DNA from: CAMFTQ01 sp051881615
GTDB lineage: Bacteria > Bacillota > Clostridia > Oscillospirales > Acutalibacteraceae
Assembly (NCBI GenBank): GCA_051881615.1
Contig: JBJEQF010000020.1
Coordinates: forward strand, 1-49,384
Reading direction: 5' to 3'
Length of the DNA: 49,384 bases
Positions within the stretch are counted from its first letter, which is position 1, and every line of letters begins with the position of its first letter. Shown here piece by piece: positions 43,376-49,384 of this stretch. The notes beneath the pieces were generated by a model. It ran no database searches, was not told the DNA's origin, and saw nothing but the letters and a program-made list of their open reading frames with translations. The position numbers were made by a program, and so were the translations under genes.

Positions 43376-44169
43376 AGGGTCGCTCCTTTGTAAAAAGGTT
43401 GTTTTCATCTGTTTTGATTTTTACAGTATTCATAAGCTGTGTTTCTCTTGAAATTACAAGGGTAAATGCTCAAAGCACCGTCACCTTTTCGCTTGAAGGC
43501 TATGATGCAAAAGAGGGCAGATTATTCACCGTTTCGCTCAACGCACAGGGCGGCTGTACCGATTTTTCAGCCTGTAGAATTACTATTGATTACGACAACA
43601 GCAAAATTGCCTTTAGAGAGCTTTCAATCGAAGACAGCGAAAGCGAGCTTGAACATACAGTAAAAGACGGCAGAATAACGCTTGTTTTTCTGAGTAAAAA
43701 CGGAATAGATATAACTAAAAAGAAATGTATTGCAGCAATTACATTTAAAGCCGAAAACAGCGGTACAGCACCGATTACCGTAAGCGCAGACCAATGTATA
43801 GACAACAGCGCAAACGATTTGGCTGTCGGTTCAATAAGCGGTGTTGATATTGAAATTTCAAGCGGCAGTAATACATCATATGAGCCTGAAAAATCTGACA
43901 ATTCCCTTGAGAACGCAACAAACAGCGAAGCAACGTCACAATCAGCTGCAAATAACATCATAGCTTCAAATATTGACAACAAAGAATTAGTCTTACCCCG
44001 AGATAACTCTTATATGATGTTTTTAGCCGGCGTCGGAGTTGCAACGGTACTTTTCGGAGTTTTTGCACTTGCGTTTTATATAGGAATGAAATACAAAGAG
44101 AAAAAGTTAAAGACCTTTGAAAACGATAAAAAGGCAGAAGAAAATAAGCAGGATAATAAGCAGGAATAA
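43372..44169 (+). CDS. membrane-anchored single-cohesin protein
   Basis: A 265-residue surface protein with a signal peptide (residues 1-34, ending RVNAQ), one cohesin-like beta-sandwich (about 35-165) with VTFSLEGYDAKEGRLFTVSL, FSACRITIDYDNSKIAF and CIAAITFKAENSGTAPI, an Asn/Ser-rich spacer, one membrane helix (MMFLAGVGVATVLFGVFALAFY, about 221-242) and a Lys/Glu-rich cytoplasmic tail. There is no LPXTG motif. By analogy with cellulosome anchors it should hold dockerin proteins on the cell surface. Its ATG overlaps the SDR stop codon by 4 bp, so the two are co-translated. The window encodes four dockerin proteins as possible partners. Confidence 0.8.
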   Translation: MKGRSFVKRLFSSVLIFTVFISCVSLEITRVNAQSTVTFSLEGYDAKEGRLFTVSLNAQGGCTDFSACRITIDYDNSKIAFRELSIEDSESELEHTVKDGRITLVFLSKNGIDITKKKCIAAITFKAENSGTAPITVSADQCIDNSANDLAVGSISGVDIEISSGSNTSYEPEKSDNSLENATNSEATSQSAANNIIASNIDNKELVLPRDNSYMMFLAGVGVATVLFGVFALAFYIGMKYKEKKLKTFENDKKAEENKQDNKQE

Positions 44170-44172
44170 ACT

Positions 44173-44228
44173 AAACCGCCTTGCTACGGCTTTCTTACGA
44201 AAAGTCAGCAAGGCGGTTTTTTATTTTT
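44173..44228. terminator. bidirectional terminator between cohesin gene and trpA
   Basis: AAACCGCCTTGCT (44173-44185) and AGCAAGGCGGTTT (44207-44219) form a 13-bp stem. TTTTTTATTTTT follows on the plus strand and TTTAGTTTATT on the minus strand, so it can end both converging operons. Confidence 0.9.
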
Positions 44229-44255
44229 GTGTTTTTTCAAAATCTGAAGAATGAC

Positions 44256-45026
44256 TTACATTATCGCATCTTTCATTGATTTTACGTACCTGTAAACCTC
44301 GTCAGGCGCATTTTTGCCGTATTTGGCGATTATTTTTACTATTGCAGAGCCGACTATCACGCCGTCTGCGATTTCTGAATATTTCTTTGCCTGCTCGGGT
44401 GTGTTGATGCCGAAGCCGATTGCAACAGGAACATCTGTCACAGCTCTGATATGCTGTGTGGTTGCGTCAAGGTCGGTTGTAATTTCGCTTCTTGTGCCTG
44501 TTACACCAAGAGAGGAAACAGCGTAAATAAAGCCCCTTGCATCCTTTGCTATCGTCTTTATTCTGTCCTTGCTGGTGGGCGCAATAAGTGAAACAACCTC
44601 AACGCCGTATTTTTCGGCAACGCTCTGAAGCTCGTCCTTTTCTTCATAAGGCAGGTCGGGAATGATTACGCCGCTTATTCCTGCCATGACTGCTTTTTCA
44701 AGGAAATCGTCATAGCCGTACTTGAAAAGCACGTTCAGATAAGTCATATAAACAAGCGGAATGTCAATTTGCTTTGATACTCTTTCTGTCAATTCAAAAA
44801 CCTTGTCGGTTGTCGTACCCTGTGAAAGTGAACGCAGATTAGCCTCTTGTATAACAGGTCCCTCTGCTATCGGGTCAGAAAAGGGAATACCGATTTCAAT
44901 CAGGTCACAGCCTGCCTGTGCCATTTTGAGCATAATTTTTTCGCTTGTTTCCAAATCGGGATCACCGGCTGTTACAAAGCCGATAAACGCCTTGCCGTTT
45001 TCAAATGCCTTTGATATTTTATTCAT
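44256..45026 (-). CDS. trpA: tryptophan synthase alpha chain
   Basis: TrpA cleaves indole-3-glycerol phosphate to indole, which is channelled to TrpB. The 256-residue product starts MNKISKAFENGKAFIGFVTAGDPD, and the catalytic Glu (LIEIGIPFSDP) and Asp (VIIPDLPYEE) are present, as is the phosphate-binding GFGINTPEQAKK. ATG 45026 is used, giving an 8-bp overlap with trpB; a 16-codon longer frame has no conserved residues. Last gene of the operon. Confidence 0.97.
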   Translation of the reverse strand: MNKISKAFENGKAFIGFVTAGDPDLETSEKIMLKMAQAGCDLIEIGIPFSDPIAEGPVIQEANLRSLSQGTTTDKVFELTERVSKQIDIPLVYMTYLNVLFKYGYDDFLEKAVMAGISGVIIPDLPYEEKDELQSVAEKYGVEVVSLIAPTSKDRIKTIAKDARGFIYAVSSLGVTGTRSEITTDLDATTQHIRAVTDVPVAIGFGINTPEQAKKYSEIADGVIVGSAIVKIIAKYGKNAPDEVYRYVKSMKDAIM

Positions 45027-46203
45027 GCAAATCAACTCCTTTGTATCTTGCAATAGCCGCAACGTCCTTGTCACCTCGTCCCGACAGGTTGCAGATGATT
45101 ATATCGTCCTTACTCATATTGGGAGCTATTTTAATAAGCTGTGCTACTGCGTGAGCCGACTCAATGGCACAGATTATGCCCTCTGTTCTTGCTATGTATT
45201 CAAAGGCATTTACCGCCTCGTCATCTGTAATGGGTACATATTCTGCTCTGCCTATATCGTGAAGATATGCGTGTTCAGGGCCTATGCCCGGATAGTCAAG
45301 TCCTGCGCTTATTGAATAAACAGGAGCAATCTGACCGTATTCGTTCTGGCAAAAATACGATTTCATTCCGTGAAAAACTCCGAGAGTACCTGTTGCAATA
45401 GTTGCGGCTGTTTCTCCTGTGTGAATACCTCTGCCTGCCGCCTCACAGCCGATAAGGCGAACGTCCTTATCGTTTATGAAGTTGTAGAACATTCCCATAG
45501 CGTTTGAGCCGCCGCCTACGCAGGCGATTACGGCAGAGGGTAGCTTGCCCTCAATCTCGAGAATCTGCTGTCTTGCTTCTTTAGATATTACAGACTGAAA
45601 GTCACGCACAATCATCGGGTACGGGTGAGGCCCCATAACTGAGCCTAAGACATACAGCGTGTCGTCAACACGTGACACCCATTCTCTCATTGCTTCGTTT
45701 ACAGCATCCTTAAGCGTCATTGTTCCTGTTGTAACAGGGTGAACCTTAGCACCTAAAAGCTCCATTCTGTAAACATTAAGAGCCTGCCTGTCTGTGTCCT
45801 CCTTGCCCATATAGATTTCACATTCCAGACCCATCAGAGCCGCCGCAGTAGCAGTTGCCACTCCGTGCTGACCGGCGCCTGTTTCTGCAATAACTCTTGT
45901 TTTGCCCATTTTCTTTGCAAGCAGACACTGACCTAAAACATTATTGATTTTGTGACTGCCTGTGTGGTTTAAGTCCTCACGCTTTAAGTATATTTTTGCG
46001 CCGCCTAAGTCCTTTGTCATTTTTTCTGCATAGTAGAGAAGTGACGGTCTGCCGGCATATTCCCTGAAAAGCCTGTCAAGCTCTTCGTTAAATTCGGGGT
46101 CGTTTTTATACTTTTCGTATGCGTTTTCAAGCTTAATAATTTCGTTCATCAGTGTTTCGGGGATATACTGTCCTCCGTGAACACCGTATCTTCCTTTACT
46201 CAT
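45019..46203 (-). CDS. trpB: tryptophan synthase beta chain
   Basis: TrpB condenses indole with L-serine using PLP. The 394-residue product has the PLP lysine in REDLNHTGSHKINN near residue 85, the phosphate-binding glycine loop CVGGGSNAMGMF near 230 and the ETGAGQHGVATA signature near 105. Length is normal for TrpB1-type proteins that pair with TrpA. Overlaps trpF by 8 bp and trpA by 8 bp. Confidence 0.98.
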   Translation of the reverse strand: MSKGRYGVHGGQYIPETLMNEIIKLENAYEKYKNDPEFNEELDRLFREYAGRPSLLYYAEKMTKDLGGAKIYLKREDLNHTGSHKINNVLGQCLLAKKMGKTRVIAETGAGQHGVATATAAALMGLECEIYMGKEDTDRQALNVYRMELLGAKVHPVTTGTMTLKDAVNEAMREWVSRVDDTLYVLGSVMGPHPYPMIVRDFQSVISKEARQQILEIEGKLPSAVIACVGGGSNAMGMFYNFINDKDVRLIGCEAAGRGIHTGETAATIATGTLGVFHGMKSYFCQNEYGQIAPVYSISAGLDYPGIGPEHAYLHDIGRAEYVPITDDEAVNAFEYIARTEGIICAIESAHAVAQLIKIAPNMSKDDIIICNLSGRGDKDVAAIARYKGVDLHE

Positions 46204-46774
46204 TTTCAGTACACTCCATAATTTCTTTTATTTTATTATAATCCTTTACGCCGTCTGTTTCAACAGCGGAGGACAAATCTATGCAATAGGGATTAACGCT
46301 TTTTATTGCAAGTCCAATATTATCCTTATTGATTCCTCCGGCAAGAAAAAAAGGCTTGTCGGTTTTAGGTATTTTGCTCCAGTCAAAGGCTTTGCCTGTT
46401 CCTGTGCCTGAATCAAAGAGATAAAAGTCTGTGCTGTAGCTGTTTATCTTATCAAAATCATCAGGCTTGAAGTACTTTATAACGGTGCTGTTTATTTTAC
46501 TGCAAAATTCGGGTTCTTCATTTCCGTGAAGCTGAACGGCGTCTATAATTTTTTCGTCTAAAAAACGGTTGATATTCTCTAAGCTGTCGTTTACAAAAAC
46601 TCCGACTGCCCTTATATCATCGGAAAGCATTGATTTTAAACGCTTTGCCGTATCAAAATCAATGCTCCTGCGAAAGCCCGAGGTCAGTATAAAGCCGATA
46701 TAGTCAGGCTTTAGCTTATTGACATAATCAATATCCTCCTTGCGGCGGATACCGCATATCTTAATTTTCGCCAT
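46196..46774 (-). CDS. trpF: phosphoribosylanthranilate isomerase
   Basis: TrpF isomerises phosphoribosylanthranilate on a (beta/alpha)8 barrel. The 192-residue product begins AKIKICGIRRKEDI with the catalytic Cys, has the general-acid Asp in YLFDSGTGTGKAFDW near 125 and the phosphate loops FLAGGINKDNI and IDLSSAVETDGVKD. It is separate from trpC rather than fused as in enterobacteria. Overlaps trpC by 14 bp. Confidence 0.97.
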   Translation of the reverse strand: MAKIKICGIRRKEDIDYVNKLKPDYIGFILTSGFRRSIDFDTAKRLKSMLSDDIRAVGVFVNDSLENINRFLDEKIIDAVQLHGNEEPEFCSKINSTVIKYFKPDDFDKINSYSTDFYLFDSGTGTGKAFDWSKIPKTDKPFFLAGGINKDNIGLAIKSVNPYCIDLSSAVETDGVKDYNKIKEIMECTENE

Positions 46775-47549
46775 ACAGAAGCTCCTTTAGCTTTTGCTTT
46801 TTATCCTTTGATTTCATAAGCGTTTCGCCGATTAAAACAGCGTCGGTGCCGTTTTCAATCAGCACCTTTATGTCCCTGTGAGATTTTATTCCGCTTTCTG
46901 AAACAAAGATAATATCGCTCGGTATCATTTTTCTGAATTTTGCGGAATTGTTTACGTCAACAGAAAAATCTCTTAAATTTCTGTTATTCACGCCGATTAT
47001 TCTTGCGCCTGCCGACAAAGCAGATTTAACCTCGTTTTCGTTATGAGCCTCAACAAGAGCAGATATTCCAAGGCTGTCGGCTGTGGCAATATACCTTTTT
47101 ATAGTTTCTGTGTCAAGCAGTGAGCAGATAAGTAGTACAGCCTTTGCACCCAAAAGCCTTGCTTCGTAAATCTGATATTCGTTTACGGTAAAGTCCTTTC
47201 TAAGAACAGGGATTGAAACGCTTTGAGCCGTTTCTTTTAAATACTTATCACTGCCCAAAAACCATTTTGGCTCTGTCAGACAGCTTATACAGCTTGCCCC
47301 TGCCTGCTCATATTCCTTTGCTATCTGAATATAGGGGAAATCCTCTGCGATAATTCCCTTTGAGGGCGAAGCCTTTTTTATTTCGCAGATAAATGAAAGC
47401 TTATCACTCTTTAAGGCTTTTTCAAATTCAAATTCTCCCCTTGGAAGTGCAAGCGCCTGTTCCTTTATCTCATCAAATGGCTTTTCGGCTATGATTTTTT
47501 CGTATCTCAGACGTGTATTTTCTGCTATTGTGTTAAGAATATCGGACAT
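46761..47549 (-). CDS. trpC: indole-3-glycerol phosphate synthase
   Basis: TrpC closes the indole ring of CdRP. The 262-residue barrel protein shows FICEIKKASPSKGII with the catalytic Lys near 57, VLRKDFTVNEYQIYEARLLGA near 108, ARIIGVNNRNLRDFSVD near 180 and FVSESGIKSHRDI near 210. ATG 47549 is chosen over the upstream GTG because GGTGAG then serves as the ribosome binding site. Follows trpD after 15 bases. Confidence 0.97.
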   Translation of the reverse strand: MSDILNTIAENTRLRYEKIIAEKPFDEIKEQALALPRGEFEFEKALKSDKLSFICEIKKASPSKGIIAEDFPYIQIAKEYEQAGASCISCLTEPKWFLGSDKYLKETAQSVSIPVLRKDFTVNEYQIYEARLLGAKAVLLICSLLDTETIKRYIATADSLGISALVEAHNENEVKSALSAGARIIGVNNRNLRDFSVDVNNSAKFRKMIPSDIIFVSESGIKSHRDIKVLIENGTDAVLIGETLMKSKDKKQKLKELLYGEN

Positions 47550-47564
47550 AATGCTCACCGCTTA

Positions 47565-48575
47565 TTACTGATTTGTTGTTCTGATAAAGCCCTGCAGGGT
47601 TTCAAAGCCTTTTCCCGATTTCATTACATTCTCGGCTTCCTTAACGGCTTCTTTTAGGCTTATGCCGTCCTTGGCTACATAAATACAAGCACCTGCATTC
47701 AGTGCAACTGCGTTTTTCTGTGCCTGTGTTCCGCCGCCATTTAAAATAGCTTCTGTGATTTTTGCATTTTCTTCGGGTGTGCCGCCCAAAAGATCCTGCT
47801 TTGTTACACGCTCATAGCCAAAATCCTCAGGCTTGATTGTGTAGTAGGTTATGCTTTCACCTCTTATTTCGGCTACCCTTGTTTCTGCACAGGCGCTGAT
47901 TTCGTCAAGCCTGTCTGTGCCGTAAACTACCATTGCATCACTTATTTTCAGCCTTACAAGTGCCTTTGCGATTTTCTCAACATATTCCTCGCTGAACACA
48001 CCCAACAGCATTCTGTCAGCCTTGCCGGGGTTTGTAAGTGGGCCTAAGATGTTGAAAATTGTGCGTATTCCCATTTCTTTTCTCACAGGCCCTACGTATT
48101 TCATTGCGCTGTGGTATTTCTGTGCAAAGAAGAATACAATGTTGTTTTCTTCAAGTGATTTTTTCATTATTTCAGGCTCGCAGTCAATTTTAACTCCGAG
48201 TGCTTCAAGGCAGTCTGCCGTTCCGCATTTTGATGATGCGGCACGGTTGCCGTGCTTTGCAATAGTAACGCCTGCTGCCGCCGCAACAAGTCCCGAGGTA
48301 GTGGAGATGTTAAAGGAGTTTGAGCCGTCACCGCCTGTGCCTACAATGTCGAGTGCGTGACGACCAATGTCAAACTGCATCGCCTTACTGCGCATACCCT
48401 CGGCGGCTCCTGCAATTTCGTCCTCTGTTTCGCCCTTTACGGCAAGAGCCGTTAAAAATGACGATATTACAACAGGTGAAACCTCGCCGCCCATTATTTC
48501 GTTTATAGCCTGCTTTGCTTCGTCAAAGGTAAGGTCTTTTTTAGCCGTCACCTTTGCAAGTAATTCGTTTATCAT
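47565..48575 (-). CDS. trpD: anthranilate phosphoribosyltransferase
   Basis: TrpD joins anthranilate to PRPP. The 336-residue product has the PRPP-binding DIVGTGGDGSNSFNIST near residue 80, the KHGNRAASSKCGTADCLEALG segment near 105 and the FGYERVTKQDLLGG region near 225; all match the family. GGAGG precedes the ATG by 8 bases and lies within the end of trpG. It is unfused to trpG. Confidence 0.97.
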   Translation of the reverse strand: MINELLAKVTAKKDLTFDEAKQAINEIMGGEVSPVVISSFLTALAVKGETEDEIAGAAEGMRSKAMQFDIGRHALDIVGTGGDGSNSFNISTTSGLVAAAAGVTIAKHGNRAASSKCGTADCLEALGVKIDCEPEIMKKSLEENNIVFFFAQKYHSAMKYVGPVRKEMGIRTIFNILGPLTNPGKADRMLLGVFSEEYVEKIAKALVRLKISDAMVVYGTDRLDEISACAETRVAEIRGESITYYTIKPEDFGYERVTKQDLLGGTPEENAKITEAILNGGGTQAQKNAVALNAGACIYVAKDGISLKEAVKEAENVMKSGKGFETLQGFIRTTNQ

Positions 48576-48578
48576 AGG

Positions 48579-49145
48579 TCAGTCCTCCAAAAAATTTCTA
48601 AGTATGTCTATGCCGTTTGGCGTCATTATTGATTCGGGGTGAAACTGTACTCCGTATATCGGCAGTGTTTTATGCTCAACTGCCATAATTTCACCGTCAG
48701 CTGTTTTTGCCGTAATTTTTAAGCAGTCGGGAATTGTGCTTTCAACTGCCGCAAGGGAATGGTACCTCGCCACTGCAATTTCATCGCCTAAGCCTTTAAA
48801 GAGCCTTGATGTGCTGTCAATTCTGCAAATGCTTTGCTTGCCGTGCATAAGCTGTTTTGCATAGCTTACCGTTGCACCGAAGGCTGTGCATATTGACTGA
48901 TGACCTAAGCATACGCCTAAAATTTTTGATGTGTCGCCAAGGCTTTTTGCAACGTCAATGCAGACGCCTGCGTCCTCGGGTCTTTTAGGTCCGGGTGATA
49001 AAACTATATGGCCGGGTGAAAGCTCCTTAATCTCGTCAACCGTCAATTCGTCATTTCTGATTACCCTTATGTCGGGGTTAATTGTTCCGATTAGCTGATA
49101 AAGGTTGTATGAAAAGGAGTCGTAATTATCAATTAGTAAAATCAT
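48579..49145 (-). CDS. trpG: anthranilate synthase component II (glutamine amidotransferase)
   Basis: TrpG supplies ammonia from glutamine to TrpE. The 188-residue class I amidotransferase has the oxyanion SPGPKRPEDAG near 52, the nucleophile elbow GVCLGHQSI near 78 and the His-Glu pair in GVQFHPESIMTPNG near 168. ATG 49145 is taken, with AGGAGG in the end of trpE; a longer frame has no homologous residues. In some Firmicutes this subunit also serves p-aminobenzoate synthase. Overall normal. Confidence 0.96.
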   Translation of the reverse strand: MILLIDNYDSFSYNLYQLIGTINPDIRVIRNDELTVDEIKELSPGHIVLSPGPKRPEDAGVCIDVAKSLGDTSKILGVCLGHQSICTAFGATVSYAKQLMHGKQSICRIDSTSRLFKGLGDEIAVARYHSLAAVESTIPDCLKITAKTADGEIMAVEHKTLPIYGVQFHPESIMTPNGIDILRNFLED

Positions 49146-49147
49146 TT

Positions 49148-49384
49148 TCAAGCCTCCTGACTGATTTCCAACGCTCTGACAACAGCCTTTGCTTTGTTGA
49201 TACATTCCTGATGCTCCCTTTCGGGTATTGAGTCTGCGACTATTCCTGCGCCCGAACGGACATAAACCTTACCCTTTTTCTTAAAGGCAATTCGTATTGC
49301 AATACAGGTGTCAACATTTCCTGTTAAATCTATATATCCGATTGCTCCGCCGTAAATTCCACGCTTGTTGTTTTCAAGCTCGTT
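49148..49384 (-). CDS. trpE: anthranilate synthase component I, C-terminal part (runs off window)
   Basis: Only the last 78 residues are present, reading NELENNKRGIYGGAIGYIDL then VDTCIAIRIAFKKKGKVYVRSGAGIVADSIPE, the characteristic chorismate-binding C-terminus of TrpE/PabB, ending EISQEA. The gene ends 2 bases before trpG starts. Because trpG, D, C, F, B and A follow, TrpE is more likely than PabB. The operon promoter and any leader control lie outside the window. Confidence 0.95.
   Translation of the reverse strand, partial: NELENNKRGIYGGAIGYIDLTGNVDTCIAIRIAFKKKGKVYVRSGAGIVADSIPEREHQECINKAKAVVRALEISQEA

Noticed and set aside
48579..49384. trp leader peptide, TRAP site or T-box
   Set aside because: The upstream end of trpE is outside the window; nothing of the kind lies between the trp genes.

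Overview
The window looks like a chromosomal segment of a Gram-positive, spore-forming gut or rumen anaerobe of the Ruminococcus / Oscillospirales type. The evidence is a SpoIIID sporulation regulator, several secreted proteins ending in type I dockerins, a membrane-anchored cohesin-like protein, strong AGGAGG-type ribosome binding sites, frequent TTG/GTG starts, and lack of any outer-membrane gene. The species cannot be fixed from the sequence alone. Three 100-base runs of N interrupt htpG and two repeat-rich dockerin genes. For at least two of them the flanking bases overlap exactly by 55 bp, so the genes are probably intact and the gaps are scaffolding artefacts.

Layout: 1-2577 is the start of the S10 ribosomal operon (rpsJ, rplC, rplD, rplW, partial rplB, minus strand) with a hairpin-bearing leader. 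3132-12298 is a mixed housekeeping/accessory block: a tiny membrane protein, a corrinoid adenosyltransferase-like ATPase, a hexapeptide-repeat protein, a PAP2 phosphatase, two small unknowns, a Cof-type HAD phosphatase, a UspA-like protein, a four-helix-bundle gene among duplicated palindromic repeats, tRNA-Arg(CCG), an ABC-F ATPase and an AAA/DUF4143 ATPase. A 40-bp-period palindrome array lies between that ATPase and htpG. 14851-21529 holds a dockerin-bearing metallophosphoesterase, a HAD phosphatase, an ATP-grasp enzyme, a lipase-fold protein and mgtE with a long structured leader. 22057-23875 has initiator tRNA-fMet and a TetR/flavoprotein pair with clear operators. 23988-28481 is the str operon (rpsL, rpsG, fusA, tuf).

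The most distinctive part is 28876-44169: an O-antigen-ligase-like polymerase, a BspA-type leucine-rich-repeat protein with a dockerin, an M23 peptidase with coiled coil, a DegT/ArnB-like aminotransferase, spoIIID, two paralogous transglutaminase-dockerin proteins with matching promoters, a CYTH enzyme, and an operon encoding a Cu/Zn-SOD-like protein, a short-chain dehydrogenase and a single-cohesin membrane protein. Four dockerin proteins and one cohesin anchor in about 30 kb, none with a recognisable glycoside hydrolase domain, suggest a cohesin-dockerin surface system used for something other than plant-fibre hydrolysis. This is an inference from domain content.

The window ends with the tryptophan operon on the minus strand (trpE partial, trpG, trpD, trpC, trpF, trpB, trpA), whose promoter lies outside. 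Domain names come from recognising motifs by eye; no database was searched.
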